Shown here: one piece after another, positions 7,682 to 16,179 of the stretch | Numbering within the stretch: position 1 is the stretch's first letter | Layout of the letters: each line of letters begins with the position of its first letter | Assembly (NCBI RefSeq): GCF_000701405.1 | Contig: NZ_JNIV01000082.1 | Location: forward strand, 1-19,821 | Length of the DNA stretch: 19,821 bases | Origin: Deinococcus marmoris DSM 12784 | GTDB lineage: Bacteria > Deinococcota > Deinococci > Deinococcales > Deinococcaceae | Direction: 5' to 3' | Program-made: the position numbers and the translations under genes | The notes under the pieces: model-generated | The model's database searches: none | What the model was told of the DNA's origin: nothing | The model's input: the letters and a program-made list of their open reading frames with translations, nothing else

Positions 7682-8644
7682 TCAGGAGCGCTGGAAGTCC
7701 CAGACCAGGCGGTAAGTGCCGAATTCCCTTTCCACACTGAACGAGACCCGGCTCTTCGCGCCGCGCTCGTAGATATAGGTCAGGGCGTAGTCCAGACCCG
7801 CGCCAGTATCGGTGGGGTTGACCAGCGTAAAGCCCTGGGCCTTGAACTGGCGGTCATAGAAGGCCATGACCTGCTGCAAGTTCAGGCTCGATCCCTCGAT
7901 CCGGGCCATCAGGGTGCCGTCGGCATTGATGTCCGCCGCCGTCAGGGCGGACCCCTGCGGGATGGAAAAGTTGACCGTCCCCGCGTTGTTCGACAAGTTG
8001 TTCAGCTCAATGGGACCGTAGACCAGGTACTGCACGCCCGCAAAGTCCCTGGCGCTGACCAGCGCATTGCGCCCAGCGGCGGTGTTCTGCTCTGGCGTGA
8101 ACGTGGTGACGCCCACCACCGTGACGGGCAGCACAGGGGCAACCACAGGTGTTGCAGCGGTGTTCGTGGTGCCGGCATTGCCCTGCGCCATCATCTGCAC
8201 GCCGCTCAAGTCGAAGGTGGCGCGGTAGCTGTTGTTACCCTGGCGCACCAGGTTCAGCCGAACCTGTGAACCGTTGCGGGTGTACGTGGCCTGGGCGGTG
8301 TTGCCCGCCATGTTCTGCGAGGTCCGGGTAAAGCCCTGAGCGCGGAGCTGCTCATCGTGGTAGGTGTAGACCGTCATCAGGGGCGCATTGACCCGGAAGG
8401 CCAGGACGGCCGACTGGTTGTCGTACTTGCTGCCGATGACGGTGGCCTGTGGGTGGGCAGACACCTTGAGCGTGGTGGACTGGTTGCTCAGGCCCCCCAG
8501 TTCGCCGGGACTGTACAGGGTCCAGGCCAGGCCATTGGTGGTTCCGGACAGCACTGGTTGCTGCTGGGCCAGGGCCACAGGTGCGAGGGCGAGAAGGGCG
8601 GTCAGCGCCACAGCGCCAGCATTGCGAATCATATTCTTGTTCAT
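7682..8644 (-). CDS. Exported two-domain protein, LSGTTG family, 320 aa
   Basis: No known family is recognised. A clean signal peptide (MNKNMIRNAGAVALTALLAL, cleaved near ALAQ) sends it across the inner membrane. The mature protein starts QPVLSGTTNGLAWTLYSPGE and has two similar halves. Domain 1 holds STTLKVSAHPQATVIGSKYD and ends YHDEQLRAQGFTRT. Domain 2 holds QYLVYGPIELNNLSNNAGTV and ends FYDRQFKAQGFTLV. The repeated Y-x-x-Q-x-x-A-Q-G-F-T ending shows an internal duplication. A Thr/Val/Pro-rich linker (about 170-190) joins them. It is a paralogue of the gene at 10067-10888. The ATG at 8644 has AAGGAG 6 bases upstream, and the gene ends at a strong terminator. Confidence 0.8.
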   Translation of the reverse strand: MNKNMIRNAGAVALTALLALAPVALAQQQPVLSGTTNGLAWTLYSPGELGGLSNQSTTLKVSAHPQATVIGSKYDNQSAVLAFRVNAPLMTVYTYHDEQLRAQGFTRTSQNMAGNTAQATYTRNGSQVRLNLVRQGNNSYRATFDLSGVQMMAQGNAGTTNTAATPVVAPVLPVTVVGVTTFTPEQNTAAGRNALVSARDFAGVQYLVYGPIELNNLSNNAGTVNFSIPQGSALTAADINADGTLMARIEGSSLNLQQVMAFYDRQFKAQGFTLVNPTDTGAGLDYALTYIYERGAKSRVSFSVEREFGTYRLVWDFQRS

Positions 8645-9008
8645 GGAAACTCCTTGATAACACTCCTCAAAAAATGAGAGAACCAGCTCCTGGTTATCAG
8701 AACTGACCTTACCAGCAGGCTGCGGCCAGAAAATGAAATGAAGTGCTGCTCAAAATTCTTCATTTCCAGATTGCACAACTTTAATTGAGCGTCCATCAAT
8801 TTCTGAGAGAATGAATGGTTCTTTAGATGATCCGTTGTTTCGGGACCATCTGCATCCACAAGTCAGATCTTAAAATGAAGAGATATACATGGCTCTCTTA
8901 TGCGGACTCATCATTCTCTGTATGAGGCTCTCCATTCTTTCTTTAAGAAACCTGACCCGCGCCACATCAAGGACAGGCCACGCACCGCAGAGCGAAGGAA
9001 TCACGTGA
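8645..9008. other. AT-rich intergenic region
   Basis: These 364 bases are clearly AT-richer than the rest and contain no convincing gene. The region presumably holds the promoter of the exported gene starting at 8644 and the end of the transcript from 9009. Short inverted repeats occur (AACCAG-CTC-CTGGTT at about 8690-8704). An ORF at 8641-8859 on the minus strand has no coding character. Confidence 0.5.
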
Positions 9009-10037
9009 TCATGGCTGACTGACGCTGCTTGATGTGGTTCCAGCGTGCAGGCCGAAGCGAACCAGCAGCGGACGGTGGTCGCTTAGCACCGCTGGAAGCA
9101 CGTGGGCCGCAGTGAAGACCACATCATCTCCCCAGGCGTAGTCCAGCCGGGTAAAGCCGAAACGGGCGGCGTAAGTGAAGCCGAAGCCCACGCCCGCCTG
9201 CACAAAAGCGTCGCGCAGGCCGGTGGCCCGCAGCAGGCTGTGGAGTTCGCCGCGTGCCGGGGCGTTCATGTCACCCACCAGCACCACTGCGGCCGGCGCG
9301 GTGGCCTGCACTTGACGCACGGCCCCCGGCAATTCCCGCCGGAGCTGCAACCGCCAGGCCACCCGCTCCGGTAGGGTGAGTGGTTCGCCGGAGCGGGCAA
9401 TGTCGGTGAGCAGGGCCAGGGTGGGCAGGTGAATGTTGACCACCGTGACTTCACCTGTCTCCGTCCGTAGGCGCGTGACCAGCAGGGCGTGGCCCGTCTG
9501 GGGAAAACGCAGCGTCCGGCTCTCCAGTAAGGGCAGGCGCGTCAGGGTCAACAGTTCCCCCTGATGCGCGGTGGACCAGCCGGGAAAGGCGGCGCGCACG
9601 CGCGCCGCGTAGGTGTCCCCCGGGCGGTCCCTGTACGGCGCTTCCTGAAGGGCCACCACATCGGCTCCTTCCCGCCGGGCCAGCTCGGCGATCCGGGCCG
9701 GATCGGCGGAGGCGTCCAGCGTGTTGAGACTCAGCAGGGTGATGGGGTCTGCTGCGGCTGGGCGTTCACTGGGGAGCACCAGACCCACCTGAAACACCAG
9801 GAAGGCTGCCGCCGCCGCATTCCAAACCACCCAGCGAAGTTGGCGCGTGCGCCACGCCAGCACACCGAACAGCGGCAGCAGCAACTGCGGTGGAATCAGG
9901 TCGATGACGGCCACCCACCACCAGTGTTCGGAGGTCTGGCGGGCCAGGACGGCCCACCCCACCACCAGCGCGGCCAGCAACACGGAAGCGGCGCGCGGAT
10001 CGGGGACGCGGGCCTTCAGCCGCATGGTGGATGCCAT
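9009..10037 (-). CDS. Membrane-anchored endonuclease/exonuclease/phosphatase-fold protein, 342 aa
   Basis: Three N-terminal helices (about 18-100: VLLAALVVGWAVLA, then VIDLIPPQLLLPLFGVLAW, then AAAAAFLVFQVGLVL) are followed by an EEP (DNase I/exo III-like) domain. Its motifs are complete: LSLNTLDASADP, ADVVALQEAPYRD (metal-binding Glu), VVNIHLP, VLVGDMNAP (Asp and Asn of GDxN), RLDYAWG and LSDHRPLLVRF (catalytic Asp-His). The layout matches the YafD/EEP membrane group. The substrate may be nucleic acid, a phosphoinositide-like lipid or another phosphodiester. The start at 10037 lies 29 bases after the stop of the exported gene 10067-10888, so the two are probably co-transcribed. An ATG four codons in is also possible. 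Confidence 0.82.
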   Translation of the reverse strand: MASTMRLKARVPDPRAASVLLAALVVGWAVLARQTSEHWWWVAVIDLIPPQLLLPLFGVLAWRTRQLRWVVWNAAAAAFLVFQVGLVLPSERPAAADPITLLSLNTLDASADPARIAELARREGADVVALQEAPYRDRPGDTYAARVRAAFPGWSTAHQGELLTLTRLPLLESRTLRFPQTGHALLVTRLRTETGEVTVVNIHLPTLALLTDIARSGEPLTLPERVAWRLQLRRELPGAVRQVQATAPAAVVLVGDMNAPARGELHSLLRATGLRDAFVQAGVGFGFTYAARFGFTRLDYAWGDDVVFTAAHVLPAVLSDHRPLLVRFGLHAGTTSSSVSQP

Positions 10038-10066
10038 GCGGGCAGGTCACCGTTCAGCGTCACCCC

Positions 10067-10888
10067 TCAGGGACCCAGTGTGACCCTGGACCGCGACGTC
10101 GAGAACGAGGCGTTCAGGGTCAGGCTGTACGTCTCGCCCGAGCGGGCCAGTTGGTAGGTACGGGACAGCTCACCGCTGTCCCGGTCCGCCGTTTCAACGA
10201 AGCCCTGGGACTTGAAAAACGGCAGGTAAAAGTCTTCCAGATCTTTCAGGGTGTAGGTACCGTAGAACAGCATGCTGGCTCTGCGGTCCCGGTAGCTGAT
10301 GATGTCGATCAGCACGTCGCCGGGTGGGGTCAGGAAGATCCGTCCCGGAACAATCTGCACGGTCTTTAGGTCGATGGGTTCAGCGTAAACCCGCAGGTTG
10401 TCGGGAGCCTGACCCACCAGCAGGCGCTCGGGGAGGTCACCGCTCCGGAACTGATACAGCGCCTGAATGTTGCCAGTGGCTCCCTGAAGCACTTGCACCT
10501 CAATCAATCGGTCCGTGCGGCGCAGCAGGGCGCGGGCGCGGGTGTCTTCCGGGTAGACGCGGAAAGTTAGTTCAAAGCCCTGGCGCTGAAGTTGGTCTGT
10601 GGCGAAATCCAGCGCCCCCCGGACATCCAGGGCTGGGGTGGGGCGGTACGTGATCAGCGCCGTGCGGGTGCCGGCGTCGTAACGGGTCCCCAGCACCTTG
10701 GCTTGTTCTGGCGCGCTGAGCCGCAGGCGGTTCTCTCCTGCTTGCAAATCGGTCAGGCCGCCCGCGTACAGGCCCCAGGGCAGGGTGCCGGTGGTGCCGC
10801 TGAGCAGCGGAGCAGGCGTCGTCTGGGCAGCGGCGGAAAGGGGGGCGCAGGCCAGCAGGGCTGCGAGAATAAAGCTTTTCTGGTTCAT
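10067..10888 (-). CDS. Exported two-domain protein, LSGTTG family, 273 aa
   Basis: This is a paralogue of the protein at 7682-8644 and again of no known family. The signal peptide is MNQKSFILAALLACAPLSAA, cleaved near AAAQ. The mature start, PLLSGTTGTLPWGLYAGGLT, and ENRLRLSAPEQAKVLGTRYD align with LSGTTNGLAWTLYSPGELGG and its following block. Domain 1 ends FATDQLQRQGFELT and domain 2 ends FYLPFFKSQGFVET, the same repeat ending as in the paralogue. The ATG at 10888 is chosen over one at 10906 because GGAGGT lies 6 bases upstream and the signal peptide begins there. It is the first gene of a pair with the EEP protein. Confidence 0.8.
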   Translation of the reverse strand: MNQKSFILAALLACAPLSAAAQTTPAPLLSGTTGTLPWGLYAGGLTDLQAGENRLRLSAPEQAKVLGTRYDAGTRTALITYRPTPALDVRGALDFATDQLQRQGFELTFRVYPEDTRARALLRRTDRLIEVQVLQGATGNIQALYQFRSGDLPERLLVGQAPDNLRVYAEPIDLKTVQIVPGRIFLTPPGDVLIDIISYRDRRASMLFYGTYTLKDLEDFYLPFFKSQGFVETADRDSGELSRTYQLARSGETYSLTLNASFSTSRSRVTLGP

Positions 10889-10906
10889 GGTTGACCTCCA
10901 GTCCAC

Positions 10907-11254
10907 CCACCGTACCCCGTTGTTGCATGCTGTCCGGCGCTTTAATAACTTCCCCTCAAGGACGTCCAGCAGCGCTGCTGAGGTGGGAAAGCCGGTCCAG
11001 AAGTAGTTCCAGGGCCTCCCCCTCTGTGCTGATTCCTTGATGCGGTCCTCTGTTCATCGTCCACCTGTCCTCGTCATCGTTCTACCCAGAGCGACAACCA
11101 GGACCGTGCGGAAACGAAGGTTATCGCAATGATTTGGACAGACTGATGGAATGCGATGGCCCACGTTGCGAAATTCTGTTGCATGGTGACGCGAATTGGC
11201 AACCCGTGTTTACAACCTGATTCACTAAAATTTCGCCCTTCGCCAGGTCGAGCC
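10907..11254. other. Intergenic region after the usher
   Basis: These 348 bases hold no convincing gene. A small palindrome, AGCAGCGCTGCT, lies at about 10969-10980. A usual chaperone or spore-coat-U-type subunit gene was looked for downstream of the usher and not found. The region should contain the promoter of the exported gene at 10888. Confidence 0.45.
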
Positions 11255-13504
11255 TTACTTTGAAGGGGAACAGAGAATGGCTCCCAGTTCAGGCAGTGGA
11301 TCATCTAATCCTCGGAGATCCACCGAAGCTTCACAGGCACCCCCCTCCCAGCTCACGCGCAAATGGGGTTGAGCGGTCGGACTCTCCAGGTACAGCAGAC
11401 CTTCTTGAGCCACTGGCAAAGATGCATCCGGAACCAGGGTGCCCTCAGAGTCCCGAAAGTGGGCTACAGCACCAGCTGGCACGGTCTGGCCATTGGGCAG
11501 GGTCAGATGCAGCAGCGCGGTATACACCCGGTGGACTGGGAAGATGACCTCAACGCTGTTTCCGGGCAACGGAACCACTGCAAGTCGCACGCCACCAACC
11601 TGAGCTTGAAACGGGAGATCGGTGACCTCAATAGAAAGCCAATTGGTGGTCAGCGGTTTGAGACCCGTCACAACCAGGCTGCCGTGGGTGTCTGTTCTGC
11701 CCACCAGTTGGCCATTGAGGGAGACGCGCACTCCCGGAAAGTCAGCCACCCGCACGAGTGCTCTGGCGCCACTGGTGGTTTTGGAAGCAAAAGCATGTCC
11801 GGACAGAAATCCGACCTGCCCGGATGCCGACAGGTTGAGTGCTGCTCCACCTGAAGCACTGGCCCTGACGTCGGCTTTTAAGTTGGCTGCTGCCGCCGCC
11901 CAACCCACTTGAGCTTGACCGGCAACGCCCCGCTCATTGACCGCAGCGCTCACCTGATAGCTCAGGGAAGAGCCGGGTGCGGCATTCTGTTGAACTGTCA
12001 CTTGCGCGTCATGCGGCGCGGCCGAAAGGCTGGCGCTGACCCGGCTGCTCAACGGCACCGTAAGCCTGACCGCTGCGGTCAATGACGTTTTCGGTGTGCC
12101 CCTCACTCCATCGGACACAGGAGTCACCCGTGTAGCGGCAGCGGTCAGGTTGAGGGTACTCGTTTTGCTCAGGGGATAGCTGTAGCCTGCGGTGACGCGG
12201 GCCGTGTTCGACTGGTCTCCTGAAAGCGCCCAGTTGGACGAAACACTCAGGTACCCCGCGCCCACCGCACGTCCGAAGCTTCCTTGCAGCGACAGCCGGG
12301 GGGAAGATGTCCCTGCGGGCAGACTGAGGGAAGCCTCAGCCCCTGGATCAATAAATTGGTCGCTGCGCCAGGCAGCAGAAGCGCCGTAATTCCAGGGACC
12401 TGACGTTCCGGCGACCTCCAATCGGGCCGCTGCTCCCCACCCGAGAGGTGAGGCGCTGAGCGAGGCACTGCCCTGGACCAGCCCCAGGCGCTGAACGCTT
12501 CTGGCAAAGGACACGCCGAAATTCTGTGTCATGGGCGTGGCGTCAAGCCGCAGTTCAGCCGTCAGGTCGGGGCTGATTCCCCAGCGGCGGCCATAGGTCA
12601 GCGCGGGTGTGCGGTAGGCGTTCAGGCCAAAGCCTGCGCCGGAGCGTCGAAATCCGGCGGCGAACCCACTCTCGGAGAGGCCCGCACGGAGCAGCGGCGC
12701 GTAGCGTGCGAATGGTACCCGCCACTCTCGGCGGGCCCCACGGTCATCTTGCAGCACGATCCGGGCTTCTCCCACCGCTCCTGAGACGGGAACGTCAGAG
12801 AGTTGGAAAGGCCCTGGAGGAATTTCACGGCTCATGACAAGGTGCTGCTCTACGAAGACATCGACCCTTGAAGGCCGGGCAGCCAGGCCCTCGACGATCA
12901 GCACCGGGTGGGGATCGCTTCCCAGGCCACCGGCCGGTGAAGACAGCCACAGCACGCCGCCCAGAGGCAGCCCCGCGCCTAACGCTCCCGAAGGTGAGGT
13001 CACGTCTCCAGCTTGAACGACAGAACCGTCCTTTGGAGAGACCCAGGTGAAGGTGGTGGCCTGTACTGTGAGTGGCTGCGCCGTTCCCTCCGAGGTGAAA
13101 CTGAAGTTCAACCCGCTTTGCAGAACGCCCCAGGGGCCGAAGACTTTGGGTGTCAGCGCCACACCTGAACTCCAGCCCTGGGGCGAGACAGAAGTGGCGA
13201 CGGTGTAGTCCAATACAGCACCGCTGCCTGACTGTTGCGGGGCAAGGCCAGACCCGGAGTGACCATCAAGGGCAGTCAGCGTAAATAGGGCTGGATCGAG
13301 GTCAACCTCGGCCAGAAGGTTGACCGGATCGAGGTTGATCTGAGCGGAGTACGCGGAGAGCGGGCGGTAATTTACGCCGTTGACCCTCAGCGCATCGCCC
13401 CGTTGTTCTCGCAACCGCCACTGCCGAAGGTCTTCCTCAGCAGCCCACAGCTCGGCTCCGCGCTGGAGGAGCACGGTGGTGCCCAGCGGCAGGCCATTCA
13501 AGGT
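11255..13504 (-). pseudogene. Fimbrial/pilus outer-membrane usher, 5' end replaced by IS630
   Basis: This is the outer-membrane pore of a chaperone-usher pilus system (FimD/PapC-like). About 748 residues remain. The usher N-terminal domain begins at NGLPLGTTVLLQRGAELWAA and continues YRPLSAYSAQINLD. The plug and barrel follow: SRVDVFVEQHLVMSREIPPG, then PFQLSDVPVSGAVGEARIVL, then WRVPFARYAPLLRAGLSESG, then the repeating barrel strands. The end, ACEASVDLRGLDDPLPELGA, fits the usher C-terminal domain. The signal peptide and first residues are missing, and the frame runs straight into an IS630 transposase. A fused product would stay in the cytoplasm, so the usher is judged inactive. No chaperone or pilin gene remains nearby. 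Confidence 0.8.
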
Positions 13505-13915
13505 CAACTTGCGCCACACCTCCTCAATCAGATTGAGAAACGGCGCATACGGTGGAAGGTACCGAAGATAGAGCCCCTTTTCCTGCCACTCCGCAGCCCG
13601 TTCCCTGAGTTTTGCTCCCTTATGAAAGGGAGCGTTGTCCAACACAACCACGGTGATCTGATCCGGGTCACAGCTTGCGGCCAGGGTGTCGAGGTAAGCG
13701 ATGACCTGTTCACCGTTGCACGTCCCTTCCAGTTCACGAACTTCCAGCACTTCTTCACCGCCATGCAGGCTGTAGGTGCCCATGAGGTTGATCCGTCCAG
13801 CGGATCCCCACCGTGTGGGGATCTCAAATTGTTGCCCGGAACCCCGCTTGAACCAGGTCGCACCTACAGATAACATCAGGCTCAGACCCGTCTGATCGAG
13901 ATATTTCAGGGTCAA
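13505..13915 (-). CDS. IS630 transposase OrfB (catalytic half), truncated
   Basis: The DDE core is present: Asp in YLDQTGLSL, Asp in VVLDNAPFHKG and Glu in FLNLIEEVWRK. The frame has only a TTG at 13915 and is most likely reached by -1 frameshifting from OrfA. The protein runs out at EEVWRKL and passes in frame into the usher at about 13504, losing the family's C-terminal tail. The catalytic residues survive, but transposition needs both ends, so the enzyme could at most act on other copies. Confidence 0.75.
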
Positions 13916-14433
13916 TTTGCCGTCCAGTGCCCCCTTTTTAAGGTCTCCAACGAAGATCGGTGTTGCTCGGCGACTTGAGGATCAAGTGTTTTGGCAGGTG
14001 AATATCGGGATCGTTTCCAGCTATAGCCCAGTCGTCGGAGATGATTCGACAGTGCCCGAGGCCCAATCAGGAGCTGAAACTGTTCCTGGAGTGCTTCGCA
14101 AAGCAGGGTGGCATTCCAGAAGCGGGGTTCTCGCAGTTTCTCATGGAGAAACTGCTCCATCTCTGGCGTGACCCGTCTTGGCTGTCCTGGTGGGCAATCA
14201 TCGGCCAATCCAGGGATCCCATGCTCTTCAAAACGGGTCAGGTCGTTATGAACCGCTTGGTGGTTCCGGCCAAAATGATTTGAGAGTTGGGGAATACTCC
14301 ACCCCAATCGGTGAAGCCGCAAGATGCTCACCCGAAGGCGAACCTTCGGATGAGTGTATGGACTGATCTCAAGCTCCTGGAGCAGCTCATCAGCGGCTTG
14401 AGAAATTTCTATACGACGGGCAGGACGGGCCAT
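13912..14433 (-). CDS. IS630 transposase OrfA (DNA-binding half), 173 aa
   Basis: This is the N-terminal half of an IS630 transposase. It binds the element ends through paired helix-turn-helix units: LHRLGWSIPQLSNHFGRNHQ, then AVHNDLTRFEEHGIPGLADD. The linker CPPGQPRRVTPEMEQFL and the winged part LIGPRALSNHLRRLGYSWKR are standard for the family. The frame stops at TGA just after an A5G5 run (13930-13939). The family motif continues in the -1 frame of the next entry (LKKGALDGKLTLKYLDQTG). The ATG is at 14433. Confidence 0.8.
   Translation of the reverse strand: MARPARRIEISQAADELLQELEISPYTHPKVRLRVSILRLHRLGWSIPQLSNHFGRNHQAVHNDLTRFEEHGIPGLADDCPPGQPRRVTPEMEQFLHEKLREPRFWNATLLCEALQEQFQLLIGPRALSNHLRRLGYSWKRSRYSPAKTLDPQVAEQHRSSLETLKRGHWTAN
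13930..13939 (-). promoter_or_regulatory. A5G5 frameshift site in IS630
   Basis: On the minus strand the bases AAAAAGGGGG occur within TTA AAA AGG GGG of OrfA. Only the -1 frame after this run gives the conserved ALDGKLTLKYLDQTG of IS630. Either ribosomal or transcriptional slippage would join the halves. Confidence 0.6.
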
Positions 14434-14435
14434 TT

Positions 14436-14467
14436 CTAAGTCTACATGTTAACTACGTTGTACTTAG
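14436..14467. repeat. Imperfect palindrome at IS630 left end
   Basis: CTAAGT (14436-14441) and ACTTAG (14462-14467) flank a GTTAAC centre, giving an imperfect inverted repeat just upstream of the transposase ATG. It could be an IS630 terminal or operator sequence. TTGAAA lies beyond it on the minus strand and could be a -35. The rest of 14468-14622 holds no gene; it is probably the left flank of the ISL3 element. Confidence 0.4.
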
Positions 14468-14622
14468 ATCTTTCAAGATCAGGGTGCAAATAGGGCCGGC
14501 TCGAGTCCCTTCGCTCAGGTGCAACAGGATTCAAGGCCATCTGCATACGCTGGTGTAATCCGGCCAGCGGCGGGAGACCCGCCGCTTCCGTGCTGGGGGC
14601 GTCGCAGACCGAATAATGGAGG

Positions 14623-15842
14623 ATGGACTTCTCCTTCCTCCCTGACTCCTGGTAGTTACTGGACTCCGTTCAGGACGGCGAGCACCTGATCCTGCGGGTG
14701 CAGGATCAATCTTCCAATCACCGTTGCCCTCACTGCCAGCAGCCGAGTGCCCATGTTCACAGTCACTACGTTCGTCGGCTGCAAGATCTCGCTCTTGGAC
14801 AACGCCCCGTCACGCTGCTCGTTCACACGCGTCGGTTCCGCTGCCTGAATCCAGCCTGTTTCTGTGTGACCTTCGCGGAACGCTGGCCTGACTGGCTCGA
14901 ACCGCATGCCCAGCGCACCTGTCGACTGGCACAGCGTCAGAGTCAGGTGGCGCTCCAGGTGGGTGGGGAAGGGGGCCATCGGCTGCTTCAGATCTTATAC
15001 GGATTCCGTTTGTTTCGTGTAGGAATCGGGACAGCGCCGATTCCTACACTCCACGTCCGGTACCCGTTTTTCTCTTTCTCGCTCCGCTCGGATTTCCAAG
15101 TGTTTTCAACACCTTTCAATCGGAGTCCGTATCAGGAGAAGTGACGAGCGCCGATACCCTGCTGCGGCTGCTTTGCCGTCTTCCCTTGCCGGAATTCACC
15201 ACGCTCAGAGTCCTGGGCGTCGATGACTTCTGCTTTCGCCGCCGAAAGACGTATGGCACGATCCTGATTGATCTGGAGCGCCGTCAGGTGGTGGACCTGT
15301 TGCAGGACCGTGAAGCAGCCCCACTGGCACAGTGGCTCCAGGATCATCCCGGCGTCGAGGTCATGAGCCGGGACCGCTCGGGTGAGTACGCGCGTGGGGC
15401 CGCGTCCGGCGCGCCGGACGCTCAGCAGATTGCAGACCGCTTCCATCTGTTCAAGAACATCCGGGAGGCCGTGGAGACGTGGTTGCGCCATCACCGGGAA
15501 AAGCTGCGTGAGTGCCCGGATCCCATGCCACGGTCTTCATCTCTGCCCGACAGACCGCTGGCAAAGCCAGCGGCTCAGCCTCGTCGCACGACGACCCGGG
15601 GTCGTTTGCGGGACAGCGTGGCCCGGCGAGCAGAACGGGCACAGCGGTATGAGCAGGTGGCCAGGCTGTTCGCAACAGGACACACCTTCAGTGCGATTGC
15701 CCGGCAGGTGGGCCTGGCCCGGAGTACGGTCACCGAGTGGCTGAAGCGTGAAAGCTTTCCGGCACGGCAGACGCCGCCCAGTGGCCTCACCCAGTATGCG
15801 CCGTTCATCCGGGCAAGAATGGCGCAGCGGGAGTTGACGGAT
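14623..15842 (+). pseudogene. ISL3-family transposase, nonsense-mutated and MITE-split
   Basis: ATG at 14623 (with GGAGG touching it) gives MDFSFLPDSW, then an in-frame TAG at 14653-14655, then LLDSVQDGEHLILRVQDQ. Next comes the ISL3 zinc ribbon, RCPHCQQPSAHVHSHY with RCLNPACFCVTFAER. The frame is then cut by the 134-bp MITE at 14998-15131. Removing those 134 bases gives GHRLLQILSGEVTSADTLLR, in frame, and the usual LGVDDFCFRRRKTYGTILI block (catalytic Asp) follows. The second Asp is in MSRDRSGEYARGA and DRFHLFKN follows. A C-terminal helix-turn-helix (TFSAIARQVGLARSTVTEWL) is present. Homology to ISL3 stops near 15840, so the last catalytic Glu region is missing. It is inactive. Confidence 0.8.
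14998..15131. repeat. 134-bp MITE, copy 2 (inverted), inside ISL3 transposase
   Basis: This copy lies in the opposite orientation to 7334-7467 and is about 90 % identical. The ends are TACGGATTCCGTTTG and CAATCGGAGTCCGTA. The inner hairpin is a perfect 13 bp here: GTGTAGGAATCGG (15017-15029) with CCGATTCCTACAC (15037-15049). Net removal of 134 bases restores the ISL3 reading frame, which fixes the insertion length. A removal of 132 or 136 bases would not. Confidence 0.88.
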
Positions 15843-15996
15843 GGGCCGCTGGCGAATCGTTGTTTCGAGTCGTTGGAGGAGCTTCAGGACGTGCTGGGCC
15901 AATAGTGTGCTTGGCTTGAAAATCAGCCGGACCTCATCACCCAACAGACCCTGTTCCACTGGTGGCCTCTCTGTGCTAATTAATTGGAGTCCATAT
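15840..15996 (+). pseudogene. IS630-type transposase tail with terminal repeat
   Basis: In the same frame as the ISL3 remnant the protein changes character to PLANRCFESLEELQDVLGQ, then TAG (15903-15905), then CAWLENQPDLITQQTLFHWW and TAA (15981-15983). The L-A-N-R-x-F-x-S-L-x-x-L block and the Q-P-D-L-I...T-L-F-H-W-W-P ending are those of IS630-family enzymes of a different type from the 13.9-kb copy. Directly after the stop, TTGGAGTCCATA (15984-15995) matches the MITE end TCGGAGTCCGTA at 10 of 12 bases. So this looks like the 3' end of an IS630-like element that could be the parent of the MITEs. Confidence 0.55.
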
Positions 15997-16179
15997 CAGT
16001 CGTTCCAACTCGCCCTGCTCAGCATCCGTCAGGGCTCGAAGGGACTGCTTCTGACTTTGCATATGTCGTGGCATCTGCAAAGTCTACTCCTGCGCCAAGT
16101 GACCCACTAGGGCATCCCAAAGAGCGTCCCCAGATACTCCAGCTTCACTCAGGATGGTGCATCTTTTCTGTCAGATGCT
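15997..16179. other. Intergenic region with short inverted repeats
   Basis: No gene is supported. GACTTTGCA (16053-16061) and TGCAAAGTC (16076-16084) form a perfect 9-bp inverted repeat with a 14-base loop. GCATCT/AGATGC (16159-16178) is a weak hairpin next to the HD-GYP stop and might be its terminator. Confidence 0.4.

Larger units (their letters stand above)
13505..14467 (-). mobile_element. IS630-family element, right end lost
   Basis: The element comprises two overlapping transposase frames and the 14436-14467 palindrome. The usual C-terminal 40 or so residues and the distal inverted repeat are absent because the usher starts at about 13504. The exact left boundary and a TA duplication could not be fixed. 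Loss of one end makes it immobile. Confidence 0.65.

Noticed and set aside
8641..8859. A 72-codon frame in the AT-rich region
   Set aside because: No ribosome site, no coding pattern, overlaps the start of the exported gene.
11255..13915. Transposase-usher fusion as a domesticated protein
   Set aside because: The usher lacks a signal peptide and the IS lacks an end, so a deletion scar explains it better.
16053..16084. 9-bp inverted repeat as a possible IS end
   Set aside because: No partner repeat was found at the left side of the ISL3 element, so it cannot be assigned.
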